This document shows positions 49,408-58,619 of a DNA stretch of 64,000 nucleotides, in pieces. The translations under genes were made by a program, and so were the position numbers. Within the stretch, counting starts at the first letter, position 1, and each line of letters opens with the position of its first letter. The notes beneath the pieces are model-generated. The model ran no database searches and was not told the origin of the DNA. It saw only the letters and a list, made by a program, of their open reading frames with translations. Source of the stretch: Chloroflexota bacterium (GTDB taxonomy: Bacteria; Chloroflexota; Dehalococcoidia; Lucifugimonadales; QGNO01); assembly GCA_003228195.2 (NCBI GenBank), contig QGNO01000005.1, positions 1-64,000 of the forward strand, read 5' to 3'.

Positions 49408-52180
49408 ACCAGTCGATATAACTCAAGAGACATTTGTATCTCTTGACCTCGAAGCAACGGGACTGAACACCGATAGTGATCTTATTATCCAAGTGGGAGC
49501 GGTGAAATTTCGAGGTGACTCAATAATAGAAACCTTCGATCAGACAGTGAACCCCAGTAGATTGTTGCCCACCTTCATAACGCAATTGACCGGCATTACT
49601 CAATCTGATGTAGATAAGGCGACCCCATGGCCAGAAGTAGCGGCGCCTCTTAAGGATTTCATCGGCAAGCATCCTATTATAGGGCACAACGTTGCTTTTG
49701 ATCTCAAAATGCTGGCCAAATCAGGCCTGAACCTGAATAATTCAAGGTTTGATACCTACGACCTCGCAACAATTTTCGTGCCAAACGCCCAAGAGTATAC
49801 ACTAGGAGGGTTAGCACAATCCTTCGGCATACCTTTCCGCAAAGCACACACAGCAATCGTAGATGCCGGAATGTGCCATCAACTGTTTCTGCAATTGATA
49901 GACTTGGCCATTCGTTCTGATAAACGGGTGCTAGCCGCATTATCCATGCTTGCGAAAAGGTCCAATTGGCCACTACATCCGCTGTTTAAACAATTAGCTA
50001 ACGACTTCACAGGCAATGCTACAAATGATGGAAGTAACCTCCTATTCAGCCATAAATCCCTAATCCAACAATTTTCTTCTCCTAAGCCCATTGCGTTCAA
50101 CAATCGGCCTGAGCCAATTTTCATAGAAGAACTAAACAGCATGTTTGACACTCAAGGGGCAATGTCTACAACAATACCTAACTATGAACCACGACAGGAA
50201 CAAGCTCAAATGGCGGGGGCAATCGGTAAGGCGTTCAACGAGAATCGAAATCTAATAGTTGAAGCTGGAACTGGAGTGGGCAAATCGATGGGCTATTTGT
50301 TACCGGCCATGCTTTTTGGGCAGAAAAATAATGCCAGAATAATAGTATCTACAAATACGCTCAATCTCCAATCTCAATTGATCAACAAAGACCTCCCGTT
50401 TGTTCAGAAAGCACTAAGTAGCACACAAAACGACTCTGACAATTCAAGTGAATTCTCCGTCCTTAAAGGAAAAGCCAACTATGTCTGCCTTCGTCGCTTG
50501 GCTCACCTAGCAGAAACCGAAAGCCTCACTTCAGAGGATGCCAGAATGTTAAGTAAAACGCTAGTTTGGCTTGAAGATACGTTGACTGGTGACAAGTCAG
50601 AGATAAACATCCCGAGAAGAGACAATCATTTATGGGACAAAATTTCAGCGGCTGGCACTAAAGACTGTGAGACTTTGCAAGGAATTTGCCCACTTAGAGC
50701 AGCGAGGGCTCGGGCTGATGGTTCCACCATTGTAGTTGTGAATCACTCGCTGTTGATTGCTGACGCTGCGATTGGAGGCGGAATACTACCACAATATGAT
50801 TATCTTATCGTAGATGAAGCCCACCATTTGGTAGAAGAAGCAACGAAACAATTCGGTTACAGCGTATCAAGTGAACAACTTGCAGATCTTTTCAAGGAAA
50901 TAGGCCGTGAAATTGGGAATTTCAAATCACTAGTTACTTACAGAGTTCGCAATAGTAATCAAAAACTTCAACTGACCAAGGAAGCTGAAGAAACAAGCGA
51001 GGTGCTTAAGCATCTAACAAATTCATGGGACAGCCTAACAGCCATGACATCTAGATTTGTTCAAAACCAACAAGAACAGGGGAATCAACTTAGAGTTACT
51101 CGAAGTACCAGAAAGCAACCAGATTGGGCAAACATAGAAATCGGGTGGGAAAATTTGAATCAAACCTTGGATAAGATGGGGGGATACTTACTTAGATTAC
51201 ACGGCGCCATTGATTCAATTCAATCTGTACATATAACCGAAACAGCAAGTGAATTAACGAATTTGAACGAACGAATCGATGAGACCAAACTGCAAATTGC
51301 AGATTTCATCGTCCAGCATGATGACGAAAAAGTTTACTGGATAAATCTGACTGGTACGGAGTATTTACCCACTTTCAACTCTGTACCACTCGAAGTCAAC
51401 AACAAACTGCATGATGCTATCTTTTCACAAAAAAAATCTACGATATTGACTAGTGCAACGCTTAGCATTGATGGATCACTCGACTACCTGGCAAACGAAA
51501 CAGGACTAGAAGACGCGGATCATCTTATTGTAGGCTCACCGTTTGATTACAAAACATCTGCACTAGTTCTAACTGCTCCTGACATTCCTGAGCCGTCTGA
51601 AAGTGGCTATCAACAAAAGCTCGAAGATATCCTAATCCAAGCCGCCGAAGCTTCTAATGGCGGTATGTTGGTTTTATTTACATCCCACTCGGCTTTGCAG
51701 AATACTAGGAAGCGAATAAAGCCAATTTTGGAGACACAAGGAATTACAGTTCTAGCCCAAGGTGTTGATGGTTCTCCTGATCATTTGATGAAATCTATGG
51801 CTACGAACAGAAATACTGTTCTCCTTGGCACTAGCAGTCTTTGGGAGGGCATAGACCTTCCAGGTGATGTATTACGAGTAGTGGTTTTGGCTAGGCTTCC
51901 TTTCGCTGTGCCTACAGACCCAATAGTATCTGCACGATCTGAAAAATATGAGGATCCTTTTAGTAAATTAACTATTCCTCAAGCAATCCTACGTTTTCGG
52001 CAAGGATTCGGACGTCTCATTCGAACAAGTAACGATCGGGGGGTTGTATTAATATTAGATAGTAGAATAGTAAATAGGCCTTATGGAAAAATATTCTTAA
52101 GATCCCTGCCAAATGCAACCTTTCATGAAACAGCGTCACGGAACATTGGGCACGAAATCAGAAATTGGTTAAAAACGTAA
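49400..52180 (+). CDS. dinG: DinG-type helicase fused to a DEDDh exonuclease
   Basis: A 926-residue fusion of a DnaQ-like 3'-5' exonuclease and an XPD/DinG helicase, as in Bacillus. The exonuclease (about 1-175) has FVSLDLEATGL, IIGHNVAFDLKML and HTAIVDAGMCH, so its DEDDh residues are intact. The helicase has IVEAGTGVGKSMGYLLPA, DYLIVDEAHHLVEEA and the late GTSSLWEGIDLPGD and RFRQGFGRLIR. Only three Cys are present in the iron-sulfur region (NYVCLRR, KDCETLQGICPLRAAR), against four in E. coli DinG. It overlaps both neighbours and probably works in repair of structured DNA or R-loops. Confidence 0.93.
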   Translation: MPKPVDITQETFVSLDLEATGLNTDSDLIIQVGAVKFRGDSIIETFDQTVNPSRLLPTFITQLTGITQSDVDKATPWPEVAAPLKDFIGKHPIIGHNVAFDLKMLAKSGLNLNNSRFDTYDLATIFVPNAQEYTLGGLAQSFGIPFRKAHTAIVDAGMCHQLFLQLIDLAIRSDKRVLAALSMLAKRSNWPLHPLFKQLANDFTGNATNDGSNLLFSHKSLIQQFSSPKPIAFNNRPEPIFIEELNSMFDTQGAMSTTIPNYEPRQEQAQMAGAIGKAFNENRNLIVEAGTGVGKSMGYLLPAMLFGQKNNARIIVSTNTLNLQSQLINKDLPFVQKALSSTQNDSDNSSEFSVLKGKANYVCLRRLAHLAETESLTSEDARMLSKTLVWLEDTLTGDKSEINIPRRDNHLWDKISAAGTKDCETLQGICPLRAARARADGSTIVVVNHSLLIADAAIGGGILPQYDYLIVDEAHHLVEEATKQFGYSVSSEQLADLFKEIGREIGNFKSLVTYRVRNSNQKLQLTKEAEETSEVLKHLTNSWDSLTAMTSRFVQNQQEQGNQLRVTRSTRKQPDWANIEIGWENLNQTLDKMGGYLLRLHGAIDSIQSVHITETASELTNLNERIDETKLQIADFIVQHDDEKVYWINLTGTEYLPTFNSVPLEVNNKLHDAIFSQKKSTILTSATLSIDGSLDYLANETGLEDADHLIVGSPFDYKTSALVLTAPDIPEPSESGYQQKLEDILIQAAEASNGGMLVLFTSHSALQNTRKRIKPILETQGITVLAQGVDGSPDHLMKSMATNRNTVLLGTSSLWEGIDLPGDVLRVVVLARLPFAVPTDPIVSARSEKYEDPFSKLTIPQAILRFRQGFGRLIRTSNDRGVVLILDSRIVNRPYGKIFLRSLPNATFHETASRNIGHEIRNWLKT

Positions 52181-53025
52181 CAACAACCACTACGGTCGAT
52201 ATTGACCAACCCATCAACCTAGAGACCACAATGGAAAGTGGGCAAGTCTTCCGTTGGGAAGAGGTTCAAGGCTGGTATATCGGGGTTATAGGAAGAGACG
52301 GTTATGCCATCAAACAAACTTCTTCTGGATTACTTATTAGAACATCAAATCCTGATAAACAAGCTACTATAAAATCAATTCGTAATTTTTTCCGCTTAGA
52401 CGACGATTTGGAGAAATTTTACGCTGAACTACAACATGACCAATCACTTCGAGAAGCCTTTCAGCATTGGCGAGGATTGCGACTAATCAAACAGGATCCA
52501 TGGGAATGCCTGATAAGCTTTGTCTGCTCATCCGTGTCTAACATACCAAGAATCAAAAAGAACCTAAACTCCTTAGCGAAGGCTTACGGCCGTCCTATAT
52601 ACTTGGCCAACAATACAGTTTACGAATTCCCGTCCCCTAGACAGCTTTCAAAAATCTCAGTAGATGACCTATTGCAACTTGGCTTGGGATTCAGGGCCGA
52701 ATATATTGTCAAAATTGTCAATCATAAACTAGCAGGTAAGTTAAACCTTCAAAAACTTTTGATAGACAATTATGCAAATGCAAAGGCGGAACTTACAAAG
52801 TTGCCCGGGGTAGGGAACAAGATTGCTGATTGCGTTCTGCTTTTTTCCCTTGAAAAACTCGAGGGATTCCCAATAGACAGATGGGTAATGAGAGCCTTAG
52901 TTGATTGGTACGGTCACTCGGAAAATGCGAGGTACTCCGACTTGCTGAACTGGGCACACGAAATGTGGGGCACTAAAGCAGGATACGTGCAGCAATATAT
53001 GTATCAGCAAAGAAGACTATCCTAG
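52165..53025 (+). CDS. ogg: 8-oxoguanine DNA glycosylase/AP lyase (OGG1-like)
   Basis: This 286-residue enzyme removes 8-oxoguanine and nicks the abasic site. It begins with the OGG N-terminal domain (INLETTMESGQVFRWEEVQGWYIGVI) and has the helix-hairpin-helix with catalytic Lys in LTKLPGVGNKIADCVLLFSL, then the catalytic Asp in GFPIDRWVMRAL. This is the eukaryote-like OGG1 family found in some bacteria, not MutM. The start is TTG inside the end of dinG (16-base overlap), so both are translated together. Confidence 0.92.
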   Translation: MVKNVTTTTTVDIDQPINLETTMESGQVFRWEEVQGWYIGVIGRDGYAIKQTSSGLLIRTSNPDKQATIKSIRNFFRLDDDLEKFYAELQHDQSLREAFQHWRGLRLIKQDPWECLISFVCSSVSNIPRIKKNLNSLAKAYGRPIYLANNTVYEFPSPRQLSKISVDDLLQLGLGFRAEYIVKIVNHKLAGKLNLQKLLIDNYANAKAELTKLPGVGNKIADCVLLFSLEKLEGFPIDRWVMRALVDWYGHSENARYSDLLNWAHEMWGTKAGYVQQYMYQQRRLS

Positions 53026-53056
53026 TAGAACCGAAGTGTCGGTCTAGACTGAGCTT

Positions 53057-54295
53057 CTACCCTAAAAGACCCATTATGAAACTGATTTGTTCTTGCTTGG
53101 TAGTGATTACACCATCCACAACAGCATCAGTAAGTTGCCTATGAGCTTTCCCCAACAGCGGGCCTTCCTGAAACCCCATAACAATCAAATCAGAAGCGCT
53201 TAATTCTGGCTTGATGTGTTGAGAATAAAACAGGTAGTAATTTAAAAGAGCATATCCCTGTTCGTTAATTGTGGTTTTTTCGACCAATTCCACAGCGCGC
53301 ACCATAAACCCTCGCATAGAATTGTAGACTTCTGAAGGCAGCGTCTGGGAATTCCAAGAGGAACTGAGATTCTGAATCCTTACTGCCTGTCTTGCCAATT
53401 CAGATTCAGAGTTAGGTATATTAAATCTCGACGCGAAGTCGGACACCTCATCATCATTCATGTCATATGCCAGCAATGCGTAGTAAAAACTATGGTCTCG
53501 ATCCCAACTTAGATCTTCCAAACTTGAGAATCTGCTTTCCAAAGAAGAAAAAGATGATATCCCCTTATAGCAGCTTTGAAGCAACCCCAACTTACTTGCT
53601 CTCAACAATATTTCTGTGGCCTTCTCCTCTTCAAAAATTAGCTCAACCTCGTTCCTTAAACGATCGCCACTCACCGTATTAAGATAATCGTAACTAGAAG
53701 TTAGCAAGCCCTCGGTGCTCACATCCAAAGTGAAGTTCAATCTTTGCTCATATCTGACGGCTCTCAACATTCTCGTAGCGTCATCCTGAAAACTGGCTTC
53801 ATGAAGGACTCTAATAAGTTTCCCATCGATATCTGTGATGCCCCCAATTGGATCGAACAAGATTATGGGGTCAGGAGTTAGGCGAATTGCTATGGCATTG
53901 ATAGTAAAATCACGCCTTTGGAGATCTTCCAATATCGTTCCCGGTGAAACCGACGGCAGTGCACCAGGTTTTTCATACGTTTCACGCCTAGCGCTCACTA
54001 TATCCAAAAATAATCCGTCGATCTCCAATTTGAAGGTGCCGAATGGAGAACTATCAATTACTTTCGCATCCAGCCTAGAAACCAATTCGGCCACGACAGA
54101 TGCACCGTTGTATTCCACAGAGATATCCAAATCTTTTATACCTCTAGACATGAGGACGTCACGAACCGCACCTCCAACCACGTAGATTGATAGGTCCAGT
54201 TCTTCACCAATCTGGAGCAGACTATCTATTATTATGCCTAGGGGCTTTCCTAGAGCTTGGAACAATCTAGACTTGGGATCTAAAGATTCTGTCAT
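53057..54295 (-). CDS. cca: tRNA nucleotidyltransferase/poly(A) polymerase family protein
   Basis: Class II nucleotidyltransferase of about 412 residues that adds CCA to tRNA ends or poly(A). It has YVVGGAVRDVLMSRGIKDLDISVEYNG with the catalytic Asp pair, RRDFTINAIAIRL, LFDPIGGITDIDGKLIRVLHEASFQDDATRMLRAVRYEQRLNFTLD. Two tRNA genes in this window lack CCA, so such an enzyme is required. The track start is 24 codons too early; ATG 54295 (MTESLDPKSR) is preferred because TATAAT ends exactly six bases before it, which predicts a leaderless message. Confidence 0.9.
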   Translation of the reverse strand: MTESLDPKSRLFQALGKPLGIIIDSLLQIGEELDLSIYVVGGAVRDVLMSRGIKDLDISVEYNGASVVAELVSRLDAKVIDSSPFGTFKLEIDGLFLDIVSARRETYEKPGALPSVSPGTILEDLQRRDFTINAIAIRLTPDPIILFDPIGGITDIDGKLIRVLHEASFQDDATRMLRAVRYEQRLNFTLDVSTEGLLTSSYDYLNTVSGDRLRNEVELIFEEEKATEILLRASKLGLLQSCYKGISSFSSLESRFSSLEDLSWDRDHSFYYALLAYDMNDDEVSDFASRFNIPNSESELARQAVRIQNLSSSWNSQTLPSEVYNSMRGFMVRAVELVEKTTINEQGYALLNYYLFYSQHIKPELSASDLIVMGFQEGPLLGKAHRQLTDAVVDGVITTKQEQISFIMGLLG

Positions 54296-54301
54296 AGTCA
54301 C

Positions 54302-54307
54302 ATTATA
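54302..54307 (-). promoter_or_regulatory. -10 box for leaderless cca transcript
   Basis: On the minus strand TATAAT, six bases (GTGACT), then ATG, the same spacing as at thiL. No convincing -35 box is seen. Confidence 0.5.
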
Positions 54308-54359
54308 GAGACGAATTATTATGAAGCAGGTACAATACTCTAGCAGAACTAATCGATCT

Positions 54360-55049
54360 ATGGACAACGACCTAAAAAAACTTGAGGCCTACCTGGAATA
54401 CAGTTTTTCGAATATTGGACTCCTAAATCAAGCCCTTAGACATCCTTCTTACACTAACGAAAATCCTGAATCGGGTGACTCAAATCAACGAATGGAATTC
54501 ATCGGAGATGCTTTACTGGGATCGTTTATAGCCTTGGAACTTTACAAAACCCATCCAGGTCATAGTGAAGGCCATCTAACAGGAATGCGTTCTAGAATTG
54601 TCAGCGGCAAAGCACTAGCTAATGTAGCGAGAGATCTGAAATTGGACCAACAACTGTTACTCGGCCAAGGGGCGAAAGCTGGCGCCGCCAACAAAACTGA
54701 TTCCACCCTAGCAGCAGTACTCGAAGCTGTAATAGGGGCCGTTTTCTTAGACAACGGATATGAAGTAGCAAGACGAGTCACACTAAATATCTTTAAAACA
54801 GAGCTTCTATCCCTAGCCAATCGATCAAATATTAAGGATCTGAAATCTGAACTACAAGAATTGCTGCACGCTCTGGGAAAAGATGGCCCAAAGTATCAAT
54901 TGATTAACACCAAAGGCCCGGATCACCAAAGGACATTTACTATCGCAGTCATTGTGAACGGGGCAATTCTCGGTGAAGGCCATGGAGGCAGGAAGTTAGA
55001 AGCTGAGGAACAGGCAGCTCAACAAGCGATAGCAAACTTAACAAAATGA
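54360..55049 (+). CDS. rnc: Ribonuclease III with one active-site Asp replaced
   Basis: RNase III cuts double-stranded RNA, for example in rRNA precursors. The signature QRMEFIGDALLGSFIALELY is present, with a C-terminal dsRNA-binding domain (DLKSELQELLHALGKDGPKY ... GEGHGGRKLEAEEQAAQQAI). In the second metal motif the usual L-A-D-x-x-E-A reads LAAVLEAVIGAVFLD, so the position of E. coli Asp114 is Ala while Glu117 is kept. I start at ATG 54360 (MDNDLKKLEAYLEYSF), which fits the family; the track's ATG 54321 is possible. It is divergent from cca. A TACAAT box at 54331 may drive it. Confidence 0.92.
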   Translation: MDNDLKKLEAYLEYSFSNIGLLNQALRHPSYTNENPESGDSNQRMEFIGDALLGSFIALELYKTHPGHSEGHLTGMRSRIVSGKALANVARDLKLDQQLLLGQGAKAGAANKTDSTLAAVLEAVIGAVFLDNGYEVARRVTLNIFKTELLSLANRSNIKDLKSELQELLHALGKDGPKYQLINTKGPDHQRTFTIAVIVNGAILGEGHGGRKLEAEEQAAQQAIANLTK

Positions 55050-55206
55050 GGCGTTTGGCCACACGAACAAGTATTTGAGTAGATATCTGAATCTTCCAGT
55101 CACATATACAAAAACCAATCGGACGATTGACCAATCACACATGAATACACAGGTAATCAATAAAAACTCCGTGTTATTATTCCCACATGGAAACTTGTGA
55201 GGCGTT

Positions 55207-56148
55207 TTGTTGAAGTTTTTCCACAGAAACGAACGGACCAAACAAACCACTGAAAAGGCTTTACGTCGGACCAAAGATGCGTGGTTCAAGCCATTAACCC
55301 GCATATTCCTCAATAATCGATTTGATGATGCGGCGTGGAACACACTGGAGGAGGCCTTAATATCCTCGGATATAGGTGTAACCACAGCAATGGATATTAT
55401 TGAACGACTAAAAACACAGTTTAAAAGCAGTCACGATAATTCCCCCTTCCTTTCTGTAAAGAACGAACTAAATAGATTACTCGAAAATCCGAATGGACCA
55501 ATTGAAACGGTCCTCGGAGACAACCTGAGCGGGCCTAAGCCTCTGGTAATTCTGATGGTTGGTGTCAATGGAGGTGGTAAGACCACAAGTGTAGCTAAGC
55601 TAGCCAACATGTATAAACAATTGGGAAAGAAAGTGCTACTTGGCGGAGCAGACACTTTTCGTGCTGCCGCTGCAGAACAATTACAAGTATGGGCCGATAG
55701 GCTTGATGTAGATTTAGTATCAAATGAAACAGGAGGAGATCCAGGGGCGATCGCATTTGATTCTATCCGTGCAGGAATAAGTCGTAAGGCAGACGTTGTC
55801 ATAATAGACACAGCCGGACGGCTACACACTAAAAATAACCTGATGGATGAACTGAGTAAGATAAACAAAATTCTTGACAGGGACGAGTTCAGTTGTCCAA
55901 GAGCGACAATACTTGTACTTGATGCAACCACAGGGCAAAACGGGCTCAGTCAAGCCGAATACTTCTCAACCTCTATACATTGTGACGGTATTTTCTTAGC
56001 AAAACTTGATGGTTCAGCAAAAGGAGGCTTTGTCTTCGGAATCAAGGAGAAGCTGAATTTGCCAATAATGTTTGTTGGCACTGGCGAAAATGTTGAAGAT
56101 ATGTCAGTTTTTGAACCTAAGACATTTGTAGAAGCATTATTGAGCTAG
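55207..56148 (+). CDS. ftsY: Signal recognition particle receptor FtsY
   Basis: FtsY docks the SRP-ribosome complex at the membrane. The 313-residue protein holds the NG domains only, without the acidic A domain of E. coli. The GTPase has MVGVNGGGKTTSVAKLANMY, LGGADTFRAAAAEQLQVWA, VIIDTAGRLHTKNNLMDEL, and GIFLAKLDGSAKGGFVFGI. GAGG lies just before the two TTG codons at 55207 and 55210; either may be the start. SRP RNA is in the same window. It is 58 bases before the YYY protein. Confidence 0.95.
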   Translation: MLKFFHRNERTKQTTEKALRRTKDAWFKPLTRIFLNNRFDDAAWNTLEEALISSDIGVTTAMDIIERLKTQFKSSHDNSPFLSVKNELNRLLENPNGPIETVLGDNLSGPKPLVILMVGVNGGGKTTSVAKLANMYKQLGKKVLLGGADTFRAAAAEQLQVWADRLDVDLVSNETGGDPGAIAFDSIRAGISRKADVVIIDTAGRLHTKNNLMDELSKINKILDRDEFSCPRATILVLDATTGQNGLSQAEYFSTSIHCDGIFLAKLDGSAKGGFVFGIKEKLNLPIMFVGTGENVEDMSVFEPKTFVEALLS

Positions 56149-56206
56149 ACTAGAGCAGCAAAATAAATGTAGATACATAGTATATCGCTGACTCTAATTT
56201 ACAATC

Positions 56207-58612
56207 GTGACTGAACTAATAATCTGGTTTACATTACTCTACCTAATAAGCATATTAGCGATGCCAATCGTCTTTTACGTAGTTAGAACTCTACCGGACA
56301 GGGGCTACAGTATAGCCAGACCGATAGCGCTACTTTTGCTATTTTACCCGCTCTGGCTCATTTCATCCACAGGAATAGAAAGCCCCGCTTTGCCCATATT
56401 TTCTAACAACCTCCTAACGATTTGGCTGATTATATTAATTGTATTAATAGGTTCTTTCTTTCTCTTCATACGCCAGAAAAACGAAATCATACTATTTGTC
56501 AGGAAAGAATTTACCACCCTAATCGCGATAGAGGGAGTTTTCCTAGCAGTTTTTATCTTTTGGATGTTCATAAGGCTCAATGACCCCAGCATTAGCCATA
56601 CCGAACAACCCATGGACTTCGCGTTCTTGAATGCTTCTGCAATCAGTAATCATTTTCCACCAAACGATCCATGGCTCTCTGGGGAAACCATCAACTACTA
56701 CTACTTTGGCTACCTTATATTTGGATGTTTTAGTAAAATCGCTGGGGTAAGCCTAGAAATAGGATATAACCTAGCTCTAATAACGGTTGCCGCTATGGCA
56801 GCAGCAGCGATATTCGGAATCTCTTCCAACTTGGTCCGAGTCTACGGAGGTACGCTGCGAAGTAGCTTATTAACAGGACTACTGTCAGTGATTCTATTGC
56901 TGGGAATAGGAAACTTGGTAAGTGGCCTTGAATTGATCCGGGCAGGTGGAGGAGGGACGGAAAGCTTCTGGGATTGGATCGATGTTAAAGACCTCGATGA
57001 TGCTAAGCTATCCTCAACTTGGCATCCATCCGAATCAGGCTGGTGGTGGTGGCGCGCAACCCGGGTAATAGATACCACAGAAGATGGGCAAAGCCTTGAC
57101 TATACAATCACCGAGTTCCCTTTTTTCAGCTTCACGCTAGGTGATCTGCACCCACACGTAATGAGCTTGCCATTCTTCCTGGTAGCAGCCACATTAATCT
57201 TCAACTTCATGCTATCGCCTAACAAAGTAGGAAAGGTTTGGGGATTTCCTAAAGGATCATCATTACTTGCCTTAACCGCATTATCTTTGTCCATGGGAGC
57301 CTTGGGATTTATAAATTTCATTGACCTTGTAACACTTTGGTTCATTTTCACAGCTGTGACGTTTGTGAAAACTTACGGCGGAACCGTTGGGTTCGGATCA
57401 AGCCTATTAAGTTCATTGAAGTTGGCGGGTCCGATAATATTACTTTCAGTGGTCGCATACTTGCCTTTTTATTTCTCATTTCCAAGCCAAGCGCATGGTA
57501 TTTCTACAGTAGACAATTATGTAACTAGACCTTTCCATTTCTTCCTGATATGGGGGCTTTTCATTTTCATGATGACCCCTTACTTGTTAGTGGAAAGCAA
57601 ATTAATAATACCGCTCTGGCGTAAGTTCAAACAAAGGATGAATTTGGCTTTGTCAGTTGCAGTCACCCTTGTGCCGTTCGCAGTTTGGTCAGGGTTTCAA
57701 CTAATCCTTTTCTGGAACCAAGAAAACCTTGCCAGCACAATATCAGCGCGGGCCCTTCATATTCTGCCACTCGCCTCCGTTTTGCTTCTTGCAACCTACT
57801 TAGCCCTCACAAACTGGCAACTGGTATCAATGCAGAAAAACGCAATCCCTAATAAAGCACCTGTCGCATTCACTATGATCCTAATGGCAACCGGATTCCT
57901 GCTACTTATGGGAATCGAATTATTTCAAATATCCGATCATTTTAATAATCGCATGAACACAGTGTTCAAATTTTCTTATCAAACCTGGTGTCTGTTTTCC
58001 ATCGCTGCCGCTTTTAGCGTATACAGATTAATAAGCCGGTACAATAATTTAACCGGCCTTATTAATCTTCCGGCATACTTCTGGTTGGGAACGGTCACTC
58101 TCCTACTCATAACTTCGATGTACTATCCCTTATCGGTAACGTATATGAAATTAGCGGAATCTATTAAGCCTGTTTCTTTGGACGGACTTCAACATGTGGC
58201 ATCATCTAATCCTGACGAACATGCCACAATCCAATGGCTGAAAAACAATGCCACCTGGAATGACACAATTTTGGAAGCGGTAGGAGATGACTATTCAGAA
58301 TTCTCAAGAATTTCATCTAGCTCCGGAATACCTACAGTGCTCGGGTGGGTATTCCATGAAACCCAGTGGCGCAATACATCAAGCATGCTTGATACTAGAA
58401 AAAATGATGTTCGGTCCATGTATGAAACGAAAGACACGATGGAAGCAAAGGAACTACTTGATAAGTATCAAGTGACATACATAATTGTAGGCCCGAGAGA
58501 ATTGTCCAAATACGGCCATGACGGACCCTCGAAATTCGACTCTATAAGCGAGCAAGTGTACCCAGAATCGGAAGGGAATGGGAGCTATTCAATATACCGT
58601 GTTAATAGATAA
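56207..58612 (+). CDS. YYY-domain (DUF2298) multi-spanning membrane protein
   Basis: An 801-residue protein with many membrane helices. It has SGETINYYYFGYLIFG, the triple-Tyr signature of the Chloroflexi/archaeal YYY family (TIGR03662), and FTLGDLHPHVMSLPFFLVAAT, another family element, plus GWVFHETQWRN in the last third. These proteins look like GT-C type glycosyltransferases but no reaction is established. The start is GTG 56207, with no ribosome site. It is followed by an Agl23-like protein, a flippase-domain protein and a FAD oxidoreductase, all on the same strand. Confidence 0.9.
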   Translation: MTELIIWFTLLYLISILAMPIVFYVVRTLPDRGYSIARPIALLLLFYPLWLISSTGIESPALPIFSNNLLTIWLIILIVLIGSFFLFIRQKNEIILFVRKEFTTLIAIEGVFLAVFIFWMFIRLNDPSISHTEQPMDFAFLNASAISNHFPPNDPWLSGETINYYYFGYLIFGCFSKIAGVSLEIGYNLALITVAAMAAAAIFGISSNLVRVYGGTLRSSLLTGLLSVILLLGIGNLVSGLELIRAGGGGTESFWDWIDVKDLDDAKLSSTWHPSESGWWWWRATRVIDTTEDGQSLDYTITEFPFFSFTLGDLHPHVMSLPFFLVAATLIFNFMLSPNKVGKVWGFPKGSSLLALTALSLSMGALGFINFIDLVTLWFIFTAVTFVKTYGGTVGFGSSLLSSLKLAGPIILLSVVAYLPFYFSFPSQAHGISTVDNYVTRPFHFFLIWGLFIFMMTPYLLVESKLIIPLWRKFKQRMNLALSVAVTLVPFAVWSGFQLILFWNQENLASTISARALHILPLASVLLLATYLALTNWQLVSMQKNAIPNKAPVAFTMILMATGFLLLMGIELFQISDHFNNRMNTVFKFSYQTWCLFSIAAAFSVYRLISRYNNLTGLINLPAYFWLGTVTLLLITSMYYPLSVTYMKLAESIKPVSLDGLQHVASSNPDEHATIQWLKNNATWNDTILEAVGDDYSEFSRISSSSGIPTVLGWVFHETQWRNTSSMLDTRKNDVRSMYETKDTMEAKELLDKYQVTYIIVGPRELSKYGHDGPSKFDSISEQVYPESEGNGSYSIYRVNR

Positions 58613-58619
58613 CGGCAAA

